Position numbers and translations under genes: made by a program. This document shows, one piece after another, positions 29,301-38,200 of a stretch of DNA of 64,000 bases. A model generated the notes under the pieces. The model had not been told where the DNA came from, made no database searches, and worked only from the letters and a program-made list of their open reading frames with translations. The stretch's first letter is position 1; each line of letters begins with the position of its first letter. The stretch covers positions 34,184 to 98,183 of the forward strand of contig LVBW01000002.1 of assembly GCA_001604585.1 (NCBI GenBank), in the 5' to 3' direction. Source of the stretch: Puniceicoccales bacterium Verruco_02 (GTDB lineage: Bacteria > Verrucomicrobiota > Verrucomicrobiia > Opitutales > Oceanipulchritudinaceae).

Positions 29301-30114
29301 GACCCCATCTGTGGCCAAGCCACGGGTGTTCATCCCTGTCTTTCCCGGCACAAACTGCGAGTATGACAGCGCCCGCGCCTTTGAACAAGCCGGGGCCGAA
29401 GCCGATGTATGCGTTCTGCGCAACATGAACGCTAGGGAAGTCGAAGAATCGCTATCCGACATGGCCCGCCGCATCCGAAGCGCGCAAATTCTCATGATGC
29501 CCGGCGGCTTCAGCGCGGGCGACGAGCCGGACGGCTCGGGCAAGTTCGCAGCCGCAGTCATGCGCAACCGCGCCATCAGCGAGGCCATCATGGACCTGAT
29601 TGGCAGGCGAGACGGCCTAGTACTCGGCATATGCAACGGCTTCCAAGTGCTCATCAAACTGGGCCTCATCCAGTATGGCGACATTCGCGACCTTTCCCCC
29701 GGCGACGCCACCCTCACCTTCAACAGCATAGGCCGTCACCAATCGCGCTACATACGCACGAAGGTGACATCCAGCCTGTCCCCTTGGCTTGCTAAAACGC
29801 CTGTCGGCCAGATACATACTATTCCCATCTCCCACGGCGAAGGCCGTGTGGCCTGCTCCATGGACACGCTGAAGAACATGGTGAACAAGGGACAGGTCGC
29901 CTTCCAGTACGTGGATGCGGCGGGGGAGCCGTCAATGGACGTGGAATGGAACCCGAACGGCTCCATCTGCGCCATAGAAGGCCTGTGCAGCCCCTGCGGT
30001 CGGGTGCTCGGCAAGATGGGACACAGCGAACGGCGCGGTCCATATGTTGGCATCAACGTATCAGGCAACAAGGTGCAGCCCATCTTCAGCGCGGGCGTTG
30101 AGTATTTTGCCTAA
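26386..30114 (+). CDS. purL: Phosphoribosylformylglycinamidine synthase, single chain
   Basis: A 1242-residue enzyme of purine synthesis that turns FGAR, glutamine and ATP into FGAM. The N-terminal part begins IRRVFVEKRPGFDIEA. ATP-grasp-like synthase motifs follow (FKNETHNHPTEIEPFGGA, GGRTGRDGIGGATGSS, GGKDSMSG). The C-terminal glutamine amidotransferase has the nucleophile Cys in GICNGFQ and His in SHGEGR. Length and motifs fit the clade II form common in Clostridia and Verrucomicrobiota. ATG at 26386 matches the family start; an in-frame ATG 33 nt upstream is possible. A terminator follows at 30143. Confidence 0.96.
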   Translation: MIRRVFVEKRPGFDIEAGQMLQDLRESLGLSALVGLRLLNRYDAEGMDEADYRAALCRVFAEPQSDYIYEETFEIGTGEQLFAIEYLPGQYDQRADSAAQAVQIITQGQRPRIACARIIVLKGDLNNDDIAKVKKYLINTVDSREASLAKPDTLLVPVADPAPVAILDGFCAMDAHAIDELRKDMGLAMSFDDLLFCQNYFRDEERRDPSLTEIKVLDTYWSDHCRHTTFLTRLEELGIDKGELSAPILAAWEQYLSIRKGLGREERPVTLMDIATIGAKELKKRGLLGDIEESEEINAASIVVNVDVDGKDEEWLVMFKNETHNHPTEIEPFGGAATCLGGAIRDPLSGRSYVYQAMRVSGAADPRKPLSDTLPGKLPQIKITREAARGYSSYGNQIGLATGMVHEVYHPRYEAKRMEIGAVVGAAPRENVYRGDPQPGDVVLLVGGRTGRDGIGGATGSSKEHNEQALANSAEVQKGDAPAERKLQRLFRRSEAAKMIVRCNDFGAGGVSVAIGELAPGLHIYVDRVPRKYEGLDGTELAISESQERMAIVLRKSDVDAFMAFVAEENLEGTLVADVTDTNRLVMEWRGQRIVDVSRAFLDTAGAPQSATVRIAAPSKATCALSTPKVSLPLAERLETTLSELNRCSQRGLIERFDSTIGAGSVLHPFGGDNLATPPEVMVANIPLLAGQTKTGTMMSYGFDPYISTWSPFHGATYAVLESLARIAASGGEVAKCRLTFQEYFPKVAGNPYRWGLPMAALLGALNAQLKFGTAAIGGKDSMSGSFKDLDVPPTLVSFALCTLCLDNVITPEFKKAGSTVALLRVPINADYTPDLDAASALYAELHKAIISGKVLAAHSVKSGGIAEAIAKMGFGNGIGFEASIERDDLFTPLYGSIVVELADAAALPQAERIGTTIADALIRAGSESAALATLRKAWEEPLEHIFPTHATPADNTLLAIPAQPARPLLRKTPSVAKPRVFIPVFPGTNCEYDSARAFEQAGAEADVCVLRNMNAREVEESLSDMARRIRSAQILMMPGGFSAGDEPDGSGKFAAAVMRNRAISEAIMDLIGRRDGLVLGICNGFQVLIKLGLIQYGDIRDLSPGDATLTFNSIGRHQSRYIRTKVTSSLSPWLAKTPVGQIHTIPISHGEGRVACSMDTLKNMVNKGQVAFQYVDAAGEPSMDVEWNPNGSICAIEGLCSPCGRVLGKMGHSERRGPYVGINVSGNKVQPIFSAGVEYFA

Positions 30115-30142
30115 GCGGGAACATCGTAGTTCCGTATTCGAC

Positions 30143-30181
30143 AAATAAACATGAAGTAGTTACGCTACTTCCGGTTTATTT
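30143..30181 (+). terminator. Terminator after purL
   Basis: A hairpin with GAAGTAG (30153-30159) pairing CTACTTC (30165-30171), extended by AAATAAAC (30143-30150) and GTTTATTT (30174-30181), lies 30 nt after the purL stop. Confidence 0.75.
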
Positions 30182-30287
30182 ACCATGTGCGCATTGGCCT
30201 TCCGCCCTGCCCCTCTTGGGGCGGGATGCCCATGTGAGGCACCTGCTTCACTGCGTTCCTTGAATACACGACTGGGAATCCTCATTC

Positions 30288-30310
30288 GGGGCGATACTCC
30301 AAATCGCCCC
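30288..30310 (+). other. Hairpin in the leader of the SHD1-domain gene
   Basis: A perfect 8-bp stem (GGGGCGAT 30288-30295 against ATCGCCCC 30303-30310) with no T-run. The 30182-30410 interval, where it lies, has no gene; a second GC-rich hairpin with GCCCC/GGGGC arms lies near 30209-30223. Role unknown. Confidence 0.35.
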
Positions 30311-30410
30311 TCTGACCGGGCTTCACACGGCCCTTTGCACCGAGGCATACCCATGCATCAGGCAACGATGCGCCCTCCCCCAAACATCAACTGCATCGAC
30401 ACACGCACAA

Positions 30411-31553
30411 ATGAAATACCCCATAAGCAGCACCCTCATCCGAGGGGTGCTATTTCTTATGTCTTCGCTAATGGCCGCCCCTCTCTCTGCGCAGCAAAGA
30501 GAATGGACAGGCAATGACGGCAAGACCACATTCCGGGCTGAACTGGTAAACGCATACGACGGAACGGCCTATTTTCAGAAAGAGAACTTGAGCTACATCC
30601 GTGTTCCGCTCCTCATGCTGGCCCCGTATGACCTGGCAAGGGTGCTTGACTGGTCCGCCAAGCGCGATGCCCAAGCCCCGAGCATACTGATGAACTGCAA
30701 TGGCGTGATCGCCGAAGACATCAAAAAGCAGTGGCCAAACAAGGTTTCCGGCACATCCCTGAAGGATGCCGACATTAATAACACCCCCACCCCTCGCCTG
30801 TTCGTATTCCTGATGGTGAAGGGACAATACACAGCCATTGCCGACACAATCAAAGATCTGGTTGCAGTCGAAAAGAATCTTAACGCCGCAGGAACGAACT
30901 TCATCCAAGTGGTGGTCATATCCAGCTTCGAGGGCGACAATATGGGCATGCTCCAGAACAGGCTTGGCAAAGGTGGCGCCGACGGCTGGCTGATGCCCAA
31001 CGAGTGGCAGTTCAAGGATAAAAAGGAACTCTGGGCCTCCTACTGGCGCAGACCCGACATCAACATGCTCGTTCTGGATCCAAACGGAACGGTCCTCTGC
31101 GATGGAAGCACAAAGGAACTGGATGGCAAAGATAGCGACCCAATCGCTTTTCTTGAGGGACTTGTCCCCACAGCCAAGCGCATAGCCGCAGGCGGCCCAT
31201 CAACCCCAAATCCGATGGTCAACGCCGCCGCGATGGAAAAGCTCATCGCAGACCTAAAATCCAAGCCCGAGGGCAACCCTGCACCACAGGCCGCGGTTTT
31301 CGACCTATCCGGCATAGACCCTGAAATGGTCAAGCAAATGGAAGGCAAGAGCTTCCAAGTCGAAATACGTATCGGAACCGATGGCCGCGTCAAGGGGCTG
31401 AAGATGAAGGCTGGTGGAGATGCCACTGAAGAAGAGGCCCTTGTCATAGCCTCCCAGCTATGGCAGTTCATACCTGTAATCAAAAACGGCGTGGCCGAAG
31501 AAAAAGTGGTTATCGCCCCCATCAGGGTAAAGCCCCCCAAGAAGGCCGAATAG
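30411..31553 (+). CDS. Secreted SHD1-domain protein with thioredoxin-like and TonB-C-like regions
   Basis: A 380-residue protein with a signal peptide (1 to about 27, APLSAQ). Residues 30-80 (REWTGNDGKTTFRAELVNAY to YDLARVLDW) form an SHD1-type domain, common in secreted proteins of Planctomycetes and Verrucomicrobia. Residues about 110-250 look like a thioredoxin fold (LFVFLMVKGQY, FIQVVVISSF, INMLVLDPNGTVLCDG) but lack a CxxC pair. Residues about 300-376 (FQVEIRIGTDGRVKGLKMKAGG and a following AIxxWxF-like stretch) resemble a TonB C-terminal domain. No function can be named. It is monocistronic, ending at a bidirectional terminator. Confidence 0.75.
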   Translation: MKYPISSTLIRGVLFLMSSLMAAPLSAQQREWTGNDGKTTFRAELVNAYDGTAYFQKENLSYIRVPLLMLAPYDLARVLDWSAKRDAQAPSILMNCNGVIAEDIKKQWPNKVSGTSLKDADINNTPTPRLFVFLMVKGQYTAIADTIKDLVAVEKNLNAAGTNFIQVVVISSFEGDNMGMLQNRLGKGGADGWLMPNEWQFKDKKELWASYWRRPDINMLVLDPNGTVLCDGSTKELDGKDSDPIAFLEGLVPTAKRIAAGGPSTPNPMVNAAAMEKLIADLKSKPEGNPAPQAAVFDLSGIDPEMVKQMEGKSFQVEIRIGTDGRVKGLKMKAGGDATEEEALVIASQLWQFIPVIKNGVAEEKVVIAPIRVKPPKKAE

Positions 31554-31585
31554 AACCCAACAGCCAGCATATTCTCAGAAACAAT

Positions 31586-31621
31586 AACAGGGCGGCCCGC
31601 TCAGCACGGAGCCGCCCTGTT
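31586..31621. terminator. Bidirectional terminator between SHD1 gene and ureohydrolase
   Basis: An 11-bp perfect stem (AACAGGGCGGC 31586-31596 against 31611-31621) lies between two converging genes. On the minus strand it is followed by TTATTGTTTC. Confidence 0.75.
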
Positions 31622-31638
31622 GCGTGTAAAGCATACGT

Positions 31639-32481
31639 TTAACGCACGCAGCCCATCATGTTGTAAACAAGCTGCGCTGCGGCGAAATCGAAGGCGTGAA
31701 AGCCCTCTATTGGCGCGAACTCCACTACGTCGAAACCCACGCAGCGACGCTCGGCACATATCCTACGCAAGAGCCACAGGGCCTGATACCAGGACAAGCC
31801 ACCGGGCACAGGCGTGCCGGTTGCGGGCATCACCGCTCCGTCCAGAGCATCGATGTCGAAGCTGATAAATATGTTCTGCGGGAAATCTTCTGGCAGGCGA
31901 ACAGAGTCCAACCCCTCGGCAGCCAGTCTTTCGGCATCGACATAGGGGATGCCATCTGCCTCGCGCAGGTTCCTTTCCTCAAGGCAATAGCTGCGCGTGC
32001 CTATCTGGAAAATGGGGATGCCCATGTCGTGAATGCGCCTCATGACGCTGGCATGGCTCCAAATACTGCCCTCGTAGCTGTTGCGCAAATCGGCATGTGC
32101 GTCGAACTGCACTACGCCAATGCGCCCATGATGGGCGGCGAGCGCCTTTGCAACGGCGCTGCTCAGGCTGTGCTCCCCACCCAGCACCACTGGCAGGCCC
32201 CCAAGACGAAGCGCCTGCGCAACGGCCTCCTCCACCCTTGCAAGCACCTGCTCAGGCGCGCCATCGCAATCCACGGGCGGGGCGGTAAATATGCCCCTGT
32301 CGGCAGGCACGCCTCTTCCGTCGAAAAGCTCCAACTGCCCCGACGCTTCCAAAATGGCCTGTGGCCCCAACGCAGTGCCATGCCCATAGGACACGCTTCG
32401 CTCGTAAGGAACGGGTATTACGTGAAAGAACGCCTTCTCCGCAGGGGAGGCAGGCACATCATCGCCGTGAAAGTTGCTCAT
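31639..32481 (-). CDS. speB: Ureohydrolase, probable agmatinase
   Basis: A 280-residue arginase-superfamily enzyme. Metal ligands are His104 (GGEHS), Asp127/His129/Asp131 (FDAHAD) and Asp209/Asp211 (SFDIDALD), all intact. Length and the PYERSVSYGHGTALGP start fit agmatinase (agmatine to putrescine and urea), though formiminoglutamase or another guanidino-hydrolase cannot be excluded. The ATG at 32481 is preferred; the frame extends upstream. It is divergent from tsaD, with 130 nt between starts. Confidence 0.85.
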   Translation of the reverse strand: MSNFHGDDVPASPAEKAFFHVIPVPYERSVSYGHGTALGPQAILEASGQLELFDGRGVPADRGIFTAPPVDCDGAPEQVLARVEEAVAQALRLGGLPVVLGGEHSLSSAVAKALAAHHGRIGVVQFDAHADLRNSYEGSIWSHASVMRRIHDMGIPIFQIGTRSYCLEERNLREADGIPYVDAERLAAEGLDSVRLPEDFPQNIFISFDIDALDGAVMPATGTPVPGGLSWYQALWLLRRICAERRCVGFDVVEFAPIEGFHAFDFAAAQLVYNMMGCVR

Positions 32482-32611
32482 ATGCGTTACAGGCGGACAA
32501 TCTGACAGCGCCCAAGGCAAACGGCAAGGGGGTTTGCTCTTGACGGCAAGGCAGCGGGGGGCAAGTTCCAAGCCATGCACAACGCATTCCAACGCCTTAG
32601 CTGATAGAGCC

Positions 32612-33643
32612 GTGATACTTGCAATCGAAAGTTCCTGCGACGAATCAGCTCTTGCCCTGTTTGACCCGGACAGCGGAATCCTTGGCGAATGGGTGCATTC
32701 CCAGATAGAGACGCACAGGCCCTACGGCGGAGTTGTGCCGGAAATTGCCAGCCGCGAACACCTTGTGAACCTCCCCCCCCTGATTGCAAAGGCGCTTGCG
32801 CTCTGCGGGACGAACAAGCCGGACACAATAGCCGTCACCCGCGGTCCGGGTCTTGCCGCCTGTCTCTCGCTGGGCATAGCAGCGGCGCGTGCCTTATCCA
32901 TTTCGCAAGGCATTCCCATTGTAGGGGCCAATCATCTGCTGGGGCACGCTTGGTCGCCCTTCATGCAGATACACGCCCAAGACCCGGCGTCCTTTCGCCA
33001 GAGCCTGGCAGAGCTGTTGCCACATCTGGGCCTAGTCGTGTCAGGGGGCAACACCTTGCTCTTCGAGATGGATGCGGACCTCTGCCCGCGTATCGTCGCC
33101 GAAACAGTGGACGATGCCGCTGGCGAAGCGCTGGACAAGGGCGCAAAGCTGCTTGGGATGCCCTACCCCGGCGGCCCGCTCATGGAAAAGATCGCGCTGG
33201 GCGGCGATGCAAAGAAATACCCTTTTCCCCGGGCCTTTGCCCGCTCTTTGGAGGCCAGATTCAGTTTCTCAGGCCTTAAGACCAGTCTGCGCTACCTAGT
33301 GCAGGACATGGACGATGCGACTCTTGCCGAGGCCCTGCCGGACATCTGTGCAAGTTATCAGGCGGCTGTTGTCGATGCACTCTCTGGCAAGCTGAACGCC
33401 TTCGCAAAGGCCAAGGCTTACCGCAGCATCGGACTAAGCGGGGGGGTGTCCAACAACAAGGCACTTCGCGAAGCCGTGGCCGGGCTGGCGGCAAGGCGGC
33501 GCATCCCGATGCTGGCTCCCCTACCCCGCCACACGGGCGACAACGCCGCAATGATCGCCTTCAGCGCATGGGCGGGCGGGCTTCCGCCAGCGCAAGACGG
33601 ATGCGTGGAAATGAACCCCTCGCTGAGACTGACGGACTTGTAG
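32612..33643 (+). CDS. tsaD: tRNA N6-threonylcarbamoyladenosine transferase
   Basis: A 343-residue TsaD (Gcp/YgjD) that transfers threonylcarbamoyl to A37 of ANN-decoding tRNAs with TsaB and TsaE. The start is a GTG giving MILAIESSCDE, the exact family beginning; upstream in-frame sequence is not conserved. The metal motif GANHLLGHAW has His108 and His112. Other family blocks are RGPGLAACLSLG, VSGGNT, GGVSNNKALR and HTGDNAAMI. Confidence 0.95.
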   Translation: MILAIESSCDESALALFDPDSGILGEWVHSQIETHRPYGGVVPEIASREHLVNLPPLIAKALALCGTNKPDTIAVTRGPGLAACLSLGIAAARALSISQGIPIVGANHLLGHAWSPFMQIHAQDPASFRQSLAELLPHLGLVVSGGNTLLFEMDADLCPRIVAETVDDAAGEALDKGAKLLGMPYPGGPLMEKIALGGDAKKYPFPRAFARSLEARFSFSGLKTSLRYLVQDMDDATLAEALPDICASYQAAVVDALSGKLNAFAKAKAYRSIGLSGGVSNNKALREAVAGLAARRRIPMLAPLPRHTGDNAAMIAFSAWAGGLPPAQDGCVEMNPSLRLTDL

Positions 33644-33703
33644 AGCGTCTCGAAAAGGCAAGCTACCGCATTTCAAAATGCTGAACCGGGCCAGATAAGA
33701 CCA

Positions 33704-35296
33704 TCACCCAGCCACGCTCAGCCTTCTTGCCAAGCCGCTTGCGCGGCGAAGCGTGCGGCCAAGTGCCAGCCTGACAAGCTCCGCCCCGCCCGCCACGCGC
33801 ACCGAGCGCCTTGCGCGGCTGACGGCGGTATAGAACAGCTCCCTGGTAAGCAATGCATGGTCAACCGGCGGCAGCAGTATCGTCACATCGCGATACTCCG
33901 ACCCCTGCCCCTTGTGGACCGTAATTGCAAAGGCAGGCTCGTATTGAGGCAATAGGCGCAGAGGCAGACCCTGCTCGTCATCAGGCGCAAAAAAGGCGGA
34001 TAGCTGCCCCTCGCGCTCAAAGACTACGCCAGAATCACCATTAAAGAGGTTCTGCCTGTGACAGTTCCGCGTTACGATGAGCGGCATGCCGTGAAAGAAA
34101 CGGGCATCCTGCCTGTAATATGCCCTCTGCCGGGCAAGACGAAGGGCAAGCGCATTCACCGATTCCGCCCCGCAAGGCCCCTGCCTAAGCATACACACCA
34201 CCCTGCGCGAGGCAGCAAGCTCGAGCGCCTGGGCGGCACCTGCCTCGCAACGGTGCAGGGAATCCATAAGCCCGCCAAGCTCTCTTTCGACAAATGCGGG
34301 CATATCCTGCGGCCCCGGCGATGGAACTAGCGCAAGCTGGCCCGCCCCGCGCAATAGGGCAAGCACAGTGTCGGCATCGCCAATGCGCACGGCGTCAATT
34401 AGCGCCGCAAGCCGCGGCTCCTCTCCAGAGCGGTGGTTAAACAGGAGGCGCAACTGACACTCCGCAAGCAATCCGCCGCCCTCCCCGGCCGCCACAATGT
34501 CCGCTAGCACGCTGCCACAGTGAACCGAAGGCAGCTGGCCGGGATCGCCCAGAATCAACAAGCGCGTACCTGCGGGGTCCACGGCATCGAGCAGCTTGGC
34601 CATCAAGGGCAGGTCCATCATCGAGGCTTCGTCAAGCACCAGCACATCGCAGGCGAGAGGGTTACGCGCATCGTGGCGGAAGAATGCCGATTCGGCCTTT
34701 GGCCCCAGTAGGCGGTGCACGGTGCCATGCGCAAGCTGAAGTAGTGGCCTATCGGCAAGAAGCGGCTCCACAGATTCACGGAGCCGGGCCGCGGCCTTGC
34801 CCGTTGGTGCTGCCAACATTACGGACAAAGGCCTGTCCGGCGGGGCAAGCAGGGCCAGAATCCGGCGCGCGATGCTCGTCTTGCCCGTGCCCGGCCCACC
34901 TGTAATTATGCCAAGTCCACGACTCAATATACGGGCCAACTCCCCATCGACCGCGGAGGGGACAGTATGCTCCACTCCCGCCAGGGCCAAAAGACGCGCT
35001 GCCAAGGCACACTCGTAAGCGTGGTAACGCTGAAGGTAGATATCCGGGCCGTCGATAACAAGCGGCTTCTCATCACCCGGACCTCCGACTATGCCTAGGG
35101 TTGAAAGCCGCGTGCGCAATTCGTCAGGATTGCCCAGCGAGTCCAGCGGCAGGCATACTGCCCCTTCGGCCAATGCCCGCATAAGCCCCGCCGCCACCCT
35201 GCCGAGCAGCTCCGCCTCCACACCGGCCTTGCGCACCAATATCTCGCCCGCATACTCGCCAAGTGCGGGGAAAAACTCGTCCTCCTGCGGTCTCAC
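33704..35296 (-). CDS. recD: Exodeoxyribonuclease V alpha subunit
   Basis: A 530-residue 5'-3' helicase subunit of RecBCD. Walker A is GGPGTGKT at 133-140; later motifs are VLVLDEASMMDL, LLILGDPGQLPSV and the UvrD-like C-terminal FAITVHKGQGSEYRDV and TAVSRAR. The start is a GTG at 35296, four bases inside the recB end (GTGA overlap), preceded by GGGAGGA. An in-frame ATG at 35359 would add 21 residues not seen in the family. Last gene of the recC-recB-recD operon. Confidence 0.94.
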   Translation of the reverse strand: MRPQEDEFFPALGEYAGEILVRKAGVEAELLGRVAAGLMRALAEGAVCLPLDSLGNPDELRTRLSTLGIVGGPGDEKPLVIDGPDIYLQRYHAYECALAARLLALAGVEHTVPSAVDGELARILSRGLGIITGGPGTGKTSIARRILALLAPPDRPLSVMLAAPTGKAAARLRESVEPLLADRPLLQLAHGTVHRLLGPKAESAFFRHDARNPLACDVLVLDEASMMDLPLMAKLLDAVDPAGTRLLILGDPGQLPSVHCGSVLADIVAAGEGGGLLAECQLRLLFNHRSGEEPRLAALIDAVRIGDADTVLALLRGAGQLALVPSPGPQDMPAFVERELGGLMDSLHRCEAGAAQALELAASRRVVCMLRQGPCGAESVNALALRLARQRAYYRQDARFFHGMPLIVTRNCHRQNLFNGDSGVVFEREGQLSAFFAPDDEQGLPLRLLPQYEPAFAITVHKGQGSEYRDVTILLPPVDHALLTRELFYTAVSRARRSVRVAGGAELVRLALGRTLRRASGLARRLSVAG

Positions 35297-38200
35297 AGAG
35301 TCCTCCCTTCGCCGCCCAACGCGGCCTCCACGGCGTCCAGCATTGTTGCTGACGGGCAAAAACGCACCACTCCCGAACCGGGCCGCAAAGGCTGCGCCCC
35401 GCGCAGGAACAGGTAGTATATGCCGCCAAAATCGCGCACATAGTCCCAGTTCGGCTGCCTCTGACGCATTCCGCGCCGGAAAGCCAGAGCGTACAGGCAG
35501 CCTTGAAGGTAGTAATTGTGCTCCAGCATGGCCCCGTGCATTGCGGCCGGACTGTATGCAGAGGCGTCGGCCCCCAGCCAGTTGCTCTTCCAGTCCAGTA
35601 TATAGTAGCGCCCTTCGCGGCGGAATATGAGGTCAACAAAGCCCTTCAGGTAGCCGTCCACACCCACGCCCTCCATGCGGGCCAGTCGGGCCGCGCTGTC
35701 TGCAAACGGCACGCCTTCTTCGGCAAATGCGGCGGAAAGAGCGGAAAAATCCGGCCCTTGGGCGGGAATGTAGAACTCCATCTCGCGCAAGAGGTCTGCG
35801 GCTGGAGTGCCACGCAGGGCAAAGCCGCCCTTTTCGAGCGGTGTATCCAGCACGCTGTTCAGGCAGTCCAGGGCCGTACCAGCCCACATGCTGGCATCCA
35901 TCCCGGCAAGAGCAAGCTGCCAGCGAACAAGCGCCGCCCAGCCGGAACTATCGGCAAAATCCATCTTCTCCAAACAGGCGTGAAAGAAACTGCCAGCCCC
36001 CGCGCCCTTGGGGAAAGCTGCAACGCCGGATAGCTCGGCAGGTGCCGACTCCGGCAACAGTGCTGGCGCGTCCTCTCGCTCCGGCAATTCGGCCACGGGC
36101 AGCTTATTTTCATACGCCTCGGCCCCTGCCTGAAGGGCGCTGAAGCTCGTAATCATGGGACGGCAGTCGGGCCTGTGCATCAGAGAGCGAAGGCACAGTT
36201 CAATCGACTCCGCCCCTTGCCCGAGCGGCTTCGGAGCCGGGGGCAAATCCCGATACTCGATGCTGATGGAGTCCGGCACGCTATCGCTGCACTTGTGCAG
36301 ATACGCGCGAAAGCCCTCCCAGTCGTCCGCCCCGAACAGTTCCAACAGGCTGTGCCTTGCGCTGCTTTTCTCCAGCTCGTCGCGGCGAAGATACAGATAA
36401 CAGCGATTGCGTGCCCTTGTAAGGGTGACGTACAGGAGCCTCATTCGCTCCTCCAGATCCTCGCGCTCCGCGTCCAACCTCGCCTCTGGCGGCATAGCCG
36501 GGGCAGGCTCCAGCCATAGGGCCGGGCAACCCTTCTCATCGCGCAGAGTTAGGTAGCTATCCTTGCGCAACTTGGCAGGCATATCGCAGAAAGGCACGAA
36601 CACGAAAGGGTATTCCAAGCCCTTGCTTTTGTGCCTTGTAAGCACTGTTACAGCCCGCTCGTCGCTTTCAAGGCGAACCGCGTGACCGTCCATGGGCCGG
36701 GCTTCGTCTTCCTGCATCATGCGCGAGAGCCACTGCACAAGCGTCTGTGGAGCCAGCCTCTGCACATGCGCTGCCTCGTTGAGCAGCTCCACTAGGTGCA
36801 GTATGTTCGTCAAGGCTCTCTCGCCGCCTGAACTTCCCATAATCCGGGCGCGCAGACCCGTTGCCCGCTCAAGCGCGCGAAAGGCGGGCACTATGCCCTC
36901 AGCCTCCCAGCTTCTGCAAAAGCTGACAAAGGCATCGTCCCAACGCCTCCACAGGGCATCGCTCGCCGCAAGCTCCGCCAACTGGGCCGCGTCCATGCCA
37001 AATAGTGGCCCGGCCAGCACCCATCGCCGCAAAGCCTCGTCCGAAGGCTGGAGCATACAGGTGAGAAAGGCCAGCAGGGTGGCCGCCTCCTCGCTCTCGA
37101 AAACGCTGGCCCCGGTCTCCTGCACCGCCTGTATGCCCACAACGCGCAGGGCATTTAATACATCCAATGCCTGATTGTGACGCGGGACAATCACCGCAAT
37201 GTCGCTGCCACGCAGGGGCCTTCCGCCCACGGTAGCCCCGGAGCGGAGCAGCGCCAACATGTCCATACTCATGCAGGCAAGGTTCCAGGCATCCGCGCTG
37301 CCCGCTGCACCAACTTCCTGAAGGATGAAGCGCATTGGCTCCGGCGCCAGTTCTGCGGGCAGAAAGGCGCGCTCGGGCGAAGGGCTGGCAGCGGCCAGCG
37401 CGGGGCGAAACTCCATCCCCGCAGAGCCGAACACCGAGACTCGCGCAGAGAATAGTGCGTTGACAGCCTCGACAAGCAAAGGGTCGGAGCGCCAGTTGCG
37501 ATCAAGGGCCAGAGTCTGCCGGGCTTGGTCAGCAGCGTCCAGATATGTGTGAATATCTGCGCCGCGAAAGCGGTAAATGGCCTGCTTGGGGTCTCCGATT
37601 ATGAAAAGCGAATGCCCAAAGCCGGAGTTGAACAAGGTGTTGAAAATGTACCACTGGAGCCGGTCTGTATCCTGAAACTCGTCCACCAGCGCCACCCGGT
37701 AGCGAGCGCGCAACTGGGCCGCCAGCCCCTGCCCCCTCGCCAAAGCCTCTGCGGTCTGGTAGAGCAAATCGTCGTAGCCCATGCTGCCTAGTTCCTCGCG
37801 CCGCCGGTCTGCTACCAAGTCCGCCTCCTTGAGGAAGTCAGCCATAAGGCCCAAATGACAGGACCGAAGAAGCTGCGTGAAACGCCGCGCCAGGTGGAAC
37901 ATGGCACAATCCGGAGCCTGGGCCACAGGACGCTTCTTTAGGTGTGCCAGCACGTTCTCTATGGACAGCGCGGCAAGGGCGGACGCAACATCGGAGCCTT
38001 GCTTACTCTCGCACAAGAGCAACATCGCAGCCTCGACCAGATCCGCCTTCTCGTAAAGTGGCTTGTTCACGCGGCTCTTGTCGCGAATGAAGGAGAGTAT
38101 CTCATCTCCCTCCTCCACCCATATGGCTACGGCTTCGTTGAGGATTTGGCGGAACTGCGCCTCCGCCTCCTCCGGGCCGGGCCAGTCCCCGGCAGTTTCG

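Noticed and set aside
26926..29729. Two long minus-strand frames (296 and 283 residues) opposite purL
   Set aside because: Antisense to a conserved enzyme and without recognisable motifs; composition shadows.
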